Below, piece after piece: positions 27,091 to 34,552 of a stretch of DNA of 64,000 bases. The translations under genes and the position numbers were made by a program. The notes under the pieces are model-generated. The model ran no database searches. It had not been told where the DNA came from and worked only from the letters and a program-made list of their open reading frames with translations. Source of the stretch: Cytobacillus oceanisediminis (GTDB lineage Bacteria > Bacillota > Bacilli > Bacillales > Cytobacillaceae); assembly GCF_022811925.1 (NCBI RefSeq), contig NZ_CP065511.1, positions 923,501 through 987,500 of the forward strand, written 5' to 3'. Each line of letters opens with the position of its first letter. Position 1 is the first letter of the stretch.

Positions 27091-27540
27091 CTGGAAATTC
27101 TCCGTGAAATTGGCATGATCGCAAGGGCTCTGGATTCCATAAGCAATATCGAGTTTAAAGAGCTTGACCTTACAAAAGGTCAGTACCTGTACCTTGTGCG
27201 AATATGTGAAAATCCAGGCATAATTCAGGAAAAGTTAGCTGAGATGATAAAAGTAGATCGGACAACAGCGGCCCGAGCGATTAAAAAGCTTGAAATGAAT
27301 GGCTTCATAGAAAAGAAAGATGATGAACAGAACAAGAAAATCAGGAGGCTCTTCCCAACAGAGAAAGGGGAAAAAGCTTTTCCTTTTATAAAAAGAGAAC
27401 ATGAATATTCCAATGCGATTTGCTTAGAAGGACTTTCCGAGAAAGAAGCTGAAACCATTTTCGAGCTGCTTCAAAGGGTTAGAAAAAATGTAGAAAAAGA
27501 CTGGGAATATGTGAAGAAGGGGAACAAGAGAAATTATTAA
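27091..27540 (+). CDS. MarR family regulator with probable CTG start
   Basis: A winged-helix MarR regulator: KGQYLYLVRI, IIQEKLAEMIKVDRTTAARAIKKLEMNGFIEK is the recognition region and the wing follows (DDEQNKKIRRLFPTEKG). The first ATG is 27115, but the family normally begins MEILREIGMIARAL; that sequence is encoded upstream, starting at CTG 27091, nine bases after AGGAG (27077). A CTG start is therefore proposed. It is followed by paiA-like and paiB-like genes with short gaps, so it may regulate them and itself through the two sites upstream. Confidence 0.8.
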   Translation: MEILREIGMIARALDSISNIEFKELDLTKGQYLYLVRICENPGIIQEKLAEMIKVDRTTAARAIKKLEMNGFIEKKDDEQNKKIRRLFPTEKGEKAFPFIKREHEYSNAICLEGLSEKEAETIFELLQRVRKNVEKDWEYVKKGNKRNY

Positions 27541-28071
<531 letters not shown>

Positions 28072-28093
28072 TTTTTTCGAAGGGCGGATGGTT

Positions 28094-28717
28094 ATGTATA
28101 TTCCAAAATACTATAAAGTCACAAATGCGGATGAAATTTGGGAGTTTGTTCAAAGTAACTCGTTTGGCACGATGGTCACAGTAAAACAAGGAAGACCCAT
28201 TGCTACGCATCTGCCATTGCAGTTAATGAAAGAAGGAGATACGTGCTATTTAACAGGGCATATGGCTTATGGGAACCCGCAATGGAGAACATTCGAAGCC
28301 TCTGAAGATGTGCTGGTGATGTTCCAGGGGCCACATGCTTACATTTCTTCCTCCTGGTATGAAGAAGAAAATGTACCGACATGGAACTATCAGGCTGTCC
28401 ATGTATATGGTCAAGCGAGTATTCTGAGTGAAGAGGAATTAAAGAGGGACCTGGCCATGCTGCTTCAAAAATATGAAAAGCATCGCAAAAATCCTGTCTT
28501 ATGGGATAAGCTTTCTCCGGAGCTTTTAGAACAGCAGCTGAAAGGAATTGTTGGATTCAAGATTAAAGTACAGGAAATTCAAGCTGCCAATAAACTAAGC
28601 CAGAACCGTAATGAAAGAGACTATCAAAACATCATTCATAAACTCTATGAAGAGAATGATCTTAATTCTAAGCAAATGGCCCAGCTGATGGAGGGAAAGG
28701 TGAAAAAGGGATTATAA
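28094..28717 (+). CDS. paiB: PaiB-like transcriptional regulator
   Basis: A 207-residue FMN-binding split-barrel protein of the PaiB family (MYIPKYYKVTNADEIWEFVQ start, THLPLQL, GHMAYGNPQW, VPTWNYQAVHVYG). In Bacillus PaiB acts with PaiA in negative control of sporulation and degradative enzymes. ATG 28094 is six bases after AAGGGCGG; 28088 is too close. Ends at a hairpin terminator near 28728. Confidence 0.85.
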   Translation: MYIPKYYKVTNADEIWEFVQSNSFGTMVTVKQGRPIATHLPLQLMKEGDTCYLTGHMAYGNPQWRTFEASEDVLVMFQGPHAYISSSWYEEENVPTWNYQAVHVYGQASILSEEELKRDLAMLLQKYEKHRKNPVLWDKLSPELLEQQLKGIVGFKIKVQEIQAANKLSQNRNERDYQNIIHKLYEENDLNSKQMAQLMEGKVKKGL

Positions 28718-28727
28718 GTTTATAGGA

Positions 28728-28760
28728 AAAACAGAGGAACCCAGATGGCCCTCTGTTTTT
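28728..28760 (+). terminator. Terminator after paiB
   Basis: AAACAGAGG pairs with CCTCTGTTT, followed by T-run. Confidence 0.8.
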
Positions 28761-28854
28761 TAGTATTTGGAATATTATGTTAGCATAGGGGAATATCGAA
28801 CTTATTTTACATGAAACGAATTAATATCAATCTCATACATTAGTTATTAAAAGG

Positions 28855-28867
28855 GAGGTGAAACCTC
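28855..28867 (+). promoter_or_regulatory. Hairpin on ribosome site
   Basis: GAGGT-gaa-ACCTC is a 5-bp hairpin that includes the Shine-Dalgarno core GGAGG of the following gene. It may reduce its translation. Confidence 0.4.
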
Positions 28868-28870
28868 GAT

Positions 28871-29158
28871 ATGAAAATCATTTTATTTTTGGCCATACTC
28901 GGTTTATGCCTGATTGGTTTTAATTGGCTTATGGGATATAGAAAAAATCATATCACCATTGATCTGGATGAGAGGTATGTGGATTTTAAAGAGTATGTTG
29001 AAGCAATACAGAGTGAACTTGTCAATCAAGGGAGAGATGCCAGTTATATAGGGAATCGAAAATTTGTCATTGATGGCCGTACCTATATTTTCATAGAACG
29101 CAATGTTTCGATGGGAGGTGTTCCCTTGCAAAGAACCATTCTGAAACCGGAAAAATGA
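28871..29158 (+). CDS. Small membrane-anchored protein, unknown
   Basis: A 95-residue protein with an N-terminal membrane segment (ILFLAILGLCLIGFNWLM, residues 4-21) and a charged tail of about 70 residues probably outside or at the membrane face. No family recognised. ATG 28871 follows AGGGAGGTG at ten bases. Monocistronic. Confidence 0.65.
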   Translation: MKIILFLAILGLCLIGFNWLMGYRKNHITIDLDERYVDFKEYVEAIQSELVNQGRDASYIGNRKFVIDGRTYIFIERNVSMGGVPLQRTILKPEK

Positions 29159-29194
29159 CTGACCTGAAGGTGTTAAAGGGCGATAGCGGAAGAC

Positions 29195-29224
29195 AAAACA
29201 TCTTCCAGCTCGGAAGATGTTTTA
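29195..29224. terminator. Terminator between convergent genes
   Basis: AAAACATCTTCC and GGAAGATGTTTT form a perfect 12-bp stem, serving the trmL-like gene and possibly the small membrane gene. Confidence 0.8.
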
Positions 29225-29692
29225 TTTTAGATGGGGAAATCCCTGCTGGCGAAGAGCCTCATACACCAATATAGCAGCTGTGCTCGAAAGGTTGAGTGAA
29301 CGGACATTATCATTCATGGGTATTCTTAAAAAGTGATCTTTATTTTCTTCCAGTAAGTCTTTTGGCAAGCCCGTTGTTTCTTTTCCAAACATAAAATAAT
29401 GTTCCTTTGAAGCATCGCTGAAATCAAAGGATGAATGTGCTTGTTCACCAAAGGTTTCAATATAGTAAAACTCCCCCTGGTTTTGTGAAAAAAAGTCATC
29501 CATTGAATCATAATACGTTATGTTCACGGATTCCCAGAAATCAAAGCCTGCCCGTTTTATCATTTCTGCATCTGTTGAAAAACCAAGCGGCCGGATTAAA
29601 TGCAAGGAAGTATCCGTTGCAGCGCAAGTAAGGGCAATATTTCCGGTATTGGCCGGAATATCCGGCTGATATAGTACGACATGTATGGCCAA
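29222..29692 (-). CDS. trmL: tRNA (cytidine/uridine-34 2'-O)-methyltransferase
   Basis: A 156-residue SPOUT methyltransferase. VLYQPDIPANTGNI at the N-terminus, GKETTGLP and IPMNDNVRSLNLSSTAAI form the trefoil-knot SAM site typical of TrmL (CspR). It methylates the wobble base of tRNA-Leu. Full length, single gene on the minus strand; a housekeeping gene at the edge of the right cassette region. Confidence 0.92.
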   Translation of the reverse strand: MAIHVVLYQPDIPANTGNIALTCAATDTSLHLIRPLGFSTDAEMIKRAGFDFWESVNITYYDSMDDFFSQNQGEFYYIETFGEQAHSSFDFSDASKEHYFMFGKETTGLPKDLLEENKDHFLRIPMNDNVRSLNLSSTAAILVYEALRQQGFPHLK

Positions 29693-29756
29693 GGATTGTC
29701 ACCTCTATCTTCATTTTACCCTCCAAATTATAGCATATTGATTGGGCGCATTAGAA

Positions 29757-29793
29757 ATTATGCTAACGAGGCAGCTTAGTTGGACAAGCACGG
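29757..29793 (+). repeat. Box B repeat, first copy of right region
   Basis: ATTATGCTAACGAGGCAGC followed by TTAGTTGGACAAGC, directly upstream of trmL and downstream-oriented to the next plus-strand gene. Confidence 0.7.
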
Positions 29794-29850
29794 TTTGGAT
29801 AATTATGATGGAATTTATCGGAAATGGTAATATGAGGAAGGTGGAGGATT

Positions 29851-30246
29851 TTGATCTTTTTAAAACCACTGGAATTAATAATATTCTTGGCTTTCACATT
29901 ATTATTTGTTTGTGACTATTTTCCAGATAATCCGCTTGCGTATAAAACCCCAAAAAACGTGGTGATTATACTGTTTGTTGGGTTATTTCTGACCAGTTTC
30001 TTCATTAAAAGATATAGAGACACTAATCGGGAATTAGCCTTAAAATGGCAATTATGTTCGATCGCCTATATCCTTTTCTTAATGGGGTTGCTAACAGTAT
30101 TTGGAGGGCAATCCGCCTCAGGAATATCATTTGATAATGGTTTCTTATGGATTGGATTCCTTATTTCGTCAATAGAAATATTTTCTAATTGGAAGAAAAT
30201 AAAACAGTCAAAAACTACAAATAGTGAAGAAACACACGTAAAATAA
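29851..30246 (+). CDS. Small integral membrane protein
   Basis: A 131-residue protein with four predicted membrane segments (LELIIFLAFTLLFVCDY, VVIILFVGLFLTSFFI, LCSIAYILFLMGLLTVF, FLWIGFLISSIEIFSNW). No family recognised. The likely start is TTG at 29851 just after GGTGGAGG; spacing is short, so the start is uncertain. Single-gene cassette between repeats at 29757 and 30241. Confidence 0.6.
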   Translation: MIFLKPLELIIFLAFTLLFVCDYFPDNPLAYKTPKNVVIILFVGLFLTSFFIKRYRDTNRELALKWQLCSIAYILFLMGLLTVFGGQSASGISFDNGFLWIGFLISSIEIFSNWKKIKQSKTTNSEETHVK

Positions 30247-30347
30247 ATGGTGCTTATGTTCAGGATCAGCTGCCGAATAAGGCGGCTTTTTCTTATTTAG
30301 CAAAAGGGGCAGCCGTTTTCGCTTCTTTTATTGAGGGAGTTTAGTAT
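30241..30347 (+). repeat. Cassette-boundary repeat with intact IS1111 target
   Basis: Box A AAATGGTGCTTATGTTCAGG, hairpin AGCTGCC-gaataa-GGCGGCT with T-run, box B AAAAGGGGCAG continuing CCGTTTTCGCTTC and TTATTGAGGGAG. The last part equals the sequence right of the IS at 47770, so this appears to be the unoccupied version of that target. Confidence 0.85.
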
Positions 30348-30499
30348 AAAAACTTTTTCTCTAAATTTAATTTGAGTACTAGTCGAACTTTTATAAGGTA
30401 TTGCTTTTCTAATGCAGGAAACATTAATGAATTGGGATAACCAAACTAAGACAGATTCTGTTTTTTATAAAAAAATCCTCTTTTCTAGAACGAAGGATT

Positions 30500-31063
30500 T
30501 CACACATTTTCTGTTTTTTCAATTTGGATCCTATATTTAAAATTTTTAGGAGTATTGGTATCATAAGAAGCTAAAATATTATTTAGTTCAGCCTCAAATT
30601 CCTCAATAGATCTTTCACTGGTTTTTGCAAGATCAATTTTAATAGTTGGTTCTGGTTCGGAAAAACTTATTACACGTTGAATATCTGTATAATTTTTTCC
30701 TTCTATATAGTCAAATAGAACACCTTCGATTTTAGCTAAATTAGTCTCTGTCTGAACTTCCTCCAGAGGTCTTTTAGTTATGTCATATCTATATTGTTCC
30801 ATTTCTTTTTTAGCAATTTGCTTTGATAGATATTCCTTTAGTTCTTTTTCACTCTTTGCTGAATCCATAAAAATATAGATAATTGATTCTTCATGACTTA
30901 CCGAATAGCCAAATAAACCAAATTCATCATCCACAGTGTCAAGAACAGACATGATCTGGCTGCTCTTATCTTCCTCATTAATGGGAGCATCATCTTTTTT
31001 TACAGCCAAATCAAATACAAAGAGTGCAGCAACGATTGTTAAGATTGAAGCAAACTTCTTCAT
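30500..31063 (-). CDS. Signal-peptide protein, paralogue of 54361 (DUF4030-like?)
   Basis: A 187-residue protein with an N-terminal hydrophobic segment (MKKFASILTIVAALFVFDLAV) and an acidic soluble part. Shared with the protein at 54361: the hydrophobic start, DDEFGLFGYS versus FDEYGLFNSQ, SEKELKEYL versus SEQELLEYL, EVQTE, DYI-GKNY and TSERS-E. This suggests duplicated or separately captured cargo. It may belong to the DUF4030 group, but I am not sure. Minus-strand orientation is a minority in the array. Confidence 0.65.
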   Translation of the reverse strand: MKKFASILTIVAALFVFDLAVKKDDAPINEEDKSSQIMSVLDTVDDEFGLFGYSVSHEESIIYIFMDSAKSEKELKEYLSKQIAKKEMEQYRYDITKRPLEEVQTETNLAKIEGVLFDYIEGKNYTDIQRVISFSEPEPTIKIDLAKTSERSIEEFEAELNNILASYDTNTPKNFKYRIQIEKTENV

Positions 31064-31186
31064 GTCATCCTTCTTTCATAATAGTTTACCATATTTACCC
31101 AAGGGGAATTGCTGTCTTTTCAAATATTTATCTACCCGGATATAAATTTGTCTTGTTTGGATATTAGATATTGTTTAAAAGGGATC

Positions 31187-31232
31187 TCTCTTGTTTCTTA
31201 TTCTACAAACGGGGCAGTTTAGTTGAATAAAG
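31187..31232 (+). repeat. Box B repeat
   Basis: TTCTTATTCTACAAACGGGGCAG part, then TTTAGTTGAATAAAG. The rest of 31064-31395 is AT-rich promoter-like sequence without a gene. Confidence 0.75.
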
Positions 31233-31395
31233 AAGGAGTTTTTTAACAGAGGTATTTTGTTAAAAGTTTCTATTCGAGTTAAAGATATAACAAATTTTAT
31301 AGCGATTTACTTTACATCCTTTGCAATAAGGTTGCATAATGATCTATTGTATAGGATGTATTTTTCATATACATATCTAAAGGAGAGTGTAACTT

Positions 31396-31752
31396 GTGAG
31401 CAAAACCTGTGTTCCGACTGGCATTGAACTAAAAGACACTGGCTTTGGATATACGTTGTCCTTAATAGGCGGTAAATATAAAATGATCATTATATATTGG
31501 CTGTCTGAACATAAGGTTATGCGGCATAATGAGCTGAAGCGAAGTATTGGTACCATTTCCTTTAAAACGCTAAGCATCATGTTAAAAGAGCTGGAGGCAG
31601 AGGGCCTTATCATACGCAAGGAATTTCCCCAAATACCTCCAAAAGTTGAATATTCATTATCTGACCGTGGTCTTTCTCTTGTTCCATTGTTAAATATGAT
31701 GTGCGAGTGGGGAGAGAAAAATCGTTTGCCAGCTCTGGATAATGCAGAGTAA
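31396..31752 (+). CDS. HxlR family regulator
   Basis: A 118-residue winged-helix HxlR-type protein: ALSLIGGKYKMIIIYWLSEHK-like entry, RHNELKRSIGTISFKTLSIMLKELEAEGLI recognition helix and VEYSLSDRGLSL wing. GTG start at 31396 follows AGGAGAGTG. It is convergent with an NAD(P)H oxidoreductase, a pairing common for HxlR regulators that respond to quinones or aldehydes. Confidence 0.85.
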   Translation: MSKTCVPTGIELKDTGFGYTLSLIGGKYKMIIIYWLSEHKVMRHNELKRSIGTISFKTLSIMLKELEAEGLIIRKEFPQIPPKVEYSLSDRGLSLVPLLNMMCEWGEKNRLPALDNAE

Positions 31753-31774
31753 GCCTTGCTAACTTTTAAAATCA

Positions 31775-31810
31775 AAAGAAGTATTTCTCAACAAAAATAC
31801 TTCTTTTTTA
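31775..31810. terminator. Bidirectional terminator
   Basis: AAGAAGTATTT and AAATACTTCTT with T-run between convergent HxlR and oxidoreductase genes. Confidence 0.8.
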
Positions 31811-31831
31811 TAGCTTTAAATAAGCGGCCTA

Positions 31832-32392
31832 TTACAGGTTGTCAACAAAATTCAAATAATCCTGAGCGCTTTTTTCCAATTTGCTTGTACCCGGCTCATT
31901 TTCTTCTTCTTCGTTTCCACCCGGCTCACTTTCTTTGCCATAAAACGCAAAAAACGATCGATAATCTGCATTGCAGTACAAGAATGTCGTTTTAAATGGA
32001 ACTAAAATTTGTTCAAGTGTATACTGATATCTCCCAGTTTCACTATAATCTTCTTTTTTGATTCCGGCAGATACACCTAAAGCTACTTTACGATTCTTTA
32101 ATTTATCGCCTCCATTTGAACCATAAGCCCATCCATAAGCTAAAACATCGTCAAACCATTTTTTAAGGAGAGGCGGACAATTAAACCAATATATAGGGAA
32201 CTGCAAAACAAGATTACCATGTGATTCAACCAATTTTTGTTCTTTTTCCACGTCTATGTTTCCATCAGGGTAAACCTTAGACAATTCGTGAACAGTATAC
32301 TTTTCCGGATGTTTTTTCAGTTCTTCTACCCATCGCTTATTAATGACGGATGTTTCTATGCTGGGATGTGTTACGATAATAAGAGTTTTCAA
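31832..32392 (-). CDS. NAD(P)H oxidoreductase, flavodoxin-like (KefF/MdaB type)
   Basis: A 186-residue quinone-reductase-like flavoprotein: IIVTHPSIETSVIN for FMN phosphate, LQFPIYWFNCPPLLKKWFDDV and AYGWAYGSNGGDKLKNRK are family hallmarks. A low-complexity insert EPGGNEEEENEPG near residue 160 contains a small direct repeat and is unusual. Likely reduces quinones or electrophiles; the neighbouring HxlR gene may control it. Confidence 0.85.
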   Translation of the reverse strand: MKTLIIVTHPSIETSVINKRWVEELKKHPEKYTVHELSKVYPDGNIDVEKEQKLVESHGNLVLQFPIYWFNCPPLLKKWFDDVLAYGWAYGSNGGDKLKNRKVALGVSAGIKKEDYSETGRYQYTLEQILVPFKTTFLYCNADYRSFFAFYGKESEPGGNEEEENEPGTSKLEKSAQDYLNFVDNL

Positions 32393-32618
32393 AGACTTCT
32401 CCTCCTTAAGTAATATTTATATCTTAATGATAAAGTGAACACTACAAATATGTAAGTATGCACTTTTAGTACAGGTACTTACATAAAGGTTAGTGTTAAA
32501 TCAGTCATAAAAATTTTTTCTATAAGGGAGGACCAGCGAACCAATCGCTAAGTAAAATAGCTACATTCTCAGGTCACCGTACGTAATGTGAAAAGATCGT
32601 GTACTAAGTCATTTTTTA

Positions 32619-32658
32619 CCTATTCAAGAACAGGGCACTTTTCTTTAATAAGAAGGCG
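32619..32658 (+). repeat. Degenerate box B repeat
   Basis: TATTCAAGAACAGGGCAC then TTTTCTTTAATAAGAAGG. It opens a longer stretch (to about 32745) similar to 37805-37915. Confidence 0.55.
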
Positions 32659-32712
32659 TCTTTTTGATATGCCCCTACACATTAAGGTATCTGATTTTGT
32701 TAAGGCAAAGAA

Positions 32713-32785
32713 ATATTGTGAAGATTTTCACTTAAACTAAAGGGTGCATTACTTTAAGATCCAGCTGCCAACTCAGGCGGATTTT
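32713..32785 (+). repeat. Extended box A plus terminator
   Basis: TGTGAAGATTTTCACTTAAA, CTAAAGGGTGC, TTTAAGAT, then hairpin AGCTGCC-aactca-GGCGGA. Box B is missing and replaced by a GNAT remnant. Confidence 0.8.
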
Positions 32786-32920
32786 CCGGCCTGGGCTGCA
32801 GAAGTACAAATACAAGGACGAATTGCTCTATATAGCACTTCTAAGGACAACTTAGCATCTCAATCTGTGGCAAGGAAACTACAATTAGCTCAGTATGGAA
32901 CAGACATTCATATAAGTTGA
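32786..32920 (+). pseudogene. GNAT C-terminal remnant
   Basis: Starting directly after the repeat hairpin, 44 codons read AWAAEVQIQGRIALYSTS and ASQSVARKLQLAQYG to a stop. This is the C-terminal motif of a GNAT acetyltransferase (N-x-A-S-Q-x-V-A-x-K-L) without any N-terminal part. The gene was cut at the repeat. Confidence 0.7.
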
Positions 32921-32939
32921 TTAACACAGGACTGCTTTT

Positions 32940-33030
32940 GCATCTAATAGGGCAATAATCCAGGAGGGATTATTGCTTCTTTTGTTAAAGTCACTATTGG
33001 GCAAACGGGGCAGAATACTTCAATAAGATT
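32940..33030 (+). repeat. Cassette-boundary repeat with alternative hairpin
   Basis: AGGGCAATAATCC-aggag-GGATTATTGC hairpin with T-run, then box B GGGCAAACGGGGCAG and AATACTTCAATAAG. Confidence 0.75.
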
Positions 33031-33072
33031 TTGTATAATGACTATATAAAAAACTTAGGTTGGGGTGATTTG

Positions 33073-33495
33073 GTGTCAATAAAAGGCATTAATCATTTTT
33101 TATTTTCAGTTTCCAATTTAGAAGCTTCTATTGAGTTTTATAAAAATGTGTTTGGTGCAAAGTTGTTAGTTAAGGGAAAAAGTACTGCCTATTTTGATTT
33201 AAACGGTATATGGCTTGCCCTTAATGAAGAAAAGGATATTCCTCGTACTGAAATTTGCCAATCATATACACATATAGCTTTTTCAATAGAAGAAGCGGAA
33301 TTTGATAATATGTACCGTAAACTAAAAGAATTGAAGGTAAACATCCTGTCAGGTCGTCCAAGAGACGAAAAAGATAAAAAGTCTATTTACTTTACTGATC
33401 CAGATGGGCATAAGTTTGAATTTCATACTGGTACTTTACAAGACAGACTAGATTATTACAAAAAGGAAAAAACACATATGGAGTTTTACAATTAA
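33073..33495 (+). CDS. fosB: FosB-type fosfomycin resistance thiol transferase
   Basis: A 140-residue VOC-superfamily enzyme with strong FosB features: [19 protein letters not shown] (metal His), [14 protein letters not shown] (second His) and [20 protein letters not shown] (Glu ligand), followed by [16 protein letters not shown]. FosB opens fosfomycin's epoxide by adding bacillithiol or cysteine with a divalent metal. GTG at 33073 follows GGGGTGA; upstream in-frame codons back to an ATG at 33031 are not conserved. TATAAT at 33034 may be the -10. Intact and bounded by repeats at 32940 and 33540, so it is resistance cargo. Confidence 0.92.
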   Translation: MSIKGINHFLFSVSNLEASIEFYKNVFGAKLLVKGKSTAYFDLNGIWLALNEEKDIPRTEICQSYTHIAFSIEEAEFDNMYRKLKELKVNILSGRPRDEKDKKSIYFTDPDGHKFEFHTGTLQDRLDYYKKEKTHMEFYN

Positions 33496-33539
33496 ATGAT
33501 TTTAGTTGGTTTGATGAGTTTTTGAAGGATTGCAATGTA

Positions 33540-33620
33540 ACTGGTGCTTATATTCAAGATCAGCTGCTAATCAGACAGCTTTTTTCTTATTAAACTAAAG
33601 GGGCAGGCTAATTTAATGGA
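33540..33620 (+). repeat. Cassette-boundary repeat, complete
   Basis: Box A CTGGTGCTTATATTCAAGAT, hairpin AGCTG-ctaatcaga-CAGCT with T-run, box B TTAAACTAAAGGGGCAGG and CTAATTTAATGG. Confidence 0.9.
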
Positions 33621-33660
33621 ATTATTATCAGTTAATAATATTTTGTAAAGTGGTGAATTC

Positions 33661-34191
33661 ATGAATATTATAGATAAATTTGGTGATGTACCTAAAATAG
33701 AAACGGAACGTCTCGTTCTTAGAAAAATCACATTAAATGATGCAGAAGATATGTATTTATATGCCTCGAATGAAGAAGTAACGAGATATGTAACGTGGGA
33801 TACTCATTCTTCATTATCAGATTTTATTAATTCATTTTTACCTCAATATGATGCTCCATGGGGGATTGAGCTAAAAGAAAATGGTAAATTTATTGGAACA
33901 GTTCACTTTGTTTGGTGGCATCCAAAACACAATAGTGCTGAAATTGGATATGTTCTATCTAAAGAATACTGGGGCAAAGGGTTAATTACCGAAGCAGCAA
34001 AGGCAATCATCTCTTTTGGGCTCGAAAGTATGAACTTAGTTCGTATTCAGGCAAGATGCTTCTTAGAAAATGAGGGTTCAGAGCGTGTTATGGAAAAGTT
34101 AGGTATGTCTTTTGAAGGTATAAGTAGAAAAGTAATGTATGTTAAAGGGGAACATAAAGACTTAAAGGTGTACTCTTTATTAAAGTTTTAG
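33661..34191 (+). CDS. RimJ/RimL-type GNAT acetyltransferase
   Basis: A 176-residue GNAT of the RimJ/RimL group: ETERLVLRKITLNDAEDMY start, EIGYVLSKEYWGKGLITEAAKAII (motif A) and NEGSERVMEKLGMSFEG. The group acetylates ribosomal proteins or small molecules; target unknown. ATG at 33661 follows AAAGTGGTG. Complete cassette. Confidence 0.85.
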   Translation: MNIIDKFGDVPKIETERLVLRKITLNDAEDMYLYASNEEVTRYVTWDTHSSLSDFINSFLPQYDAPWGIELKENGKFIGTVHFVWWHPKHNSAEIGYVLSKEYWGKGLITEAAKAIISFGLESMNLVRIQARCFLENEGSERVMEKLGMSFEGISRKVMYVKGEHKDLKVYSLLKF

Positions 34192-34310
34192 AGTTTTTAC
34201 CAAAGATTTAACGTAGTAAACAAATTATGTACTACCTTTTATTTTTTTTTGTTTCAACTGATGAACGTTATTTTACAACAGTCGTATTTAGATATAAAAG
34301 AAAAAAACGT

Positions 34311-34388
34311 AACCAGCGGGAATCTGCTCATCAATTTTACCGCAGGATGGGATATCAGGCAAAAACTACAGGGTTTGTTAAGAATTTT
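34311..34388 (+). pseudogene. GNAT C-terminal remnant
   Basis: Twenty-six codons read NQRESAHQFYRRMGYQ then KTTGFVKNF, the end of a GNAT protein (N-x-x-x-x-x-x-F-Y-x-x-x-G-Y). No N-terminal part is present. Region 34192-34552 otherwise holds a hairpin (GAGAGGGCAGCAGCCTTCTC, T-run, near 34444-34472) before aprX. Confidence 0.6.
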
Positions 34389-34552
34389 CAATGGCAGAAT
34401 CAGATAATGGAGCCAACATACAAGTTTAATAAACTTATTTGTAAGAGAGGGCAGCAGCCTTCTCTTTTTTTGTATCTCCATGGGACAAACACCGTTCCCT
34501 TTTTTCTGCCTTTTCATAGCTTGTTACTAGCTTATGGGAAAGGAGGACAAAC

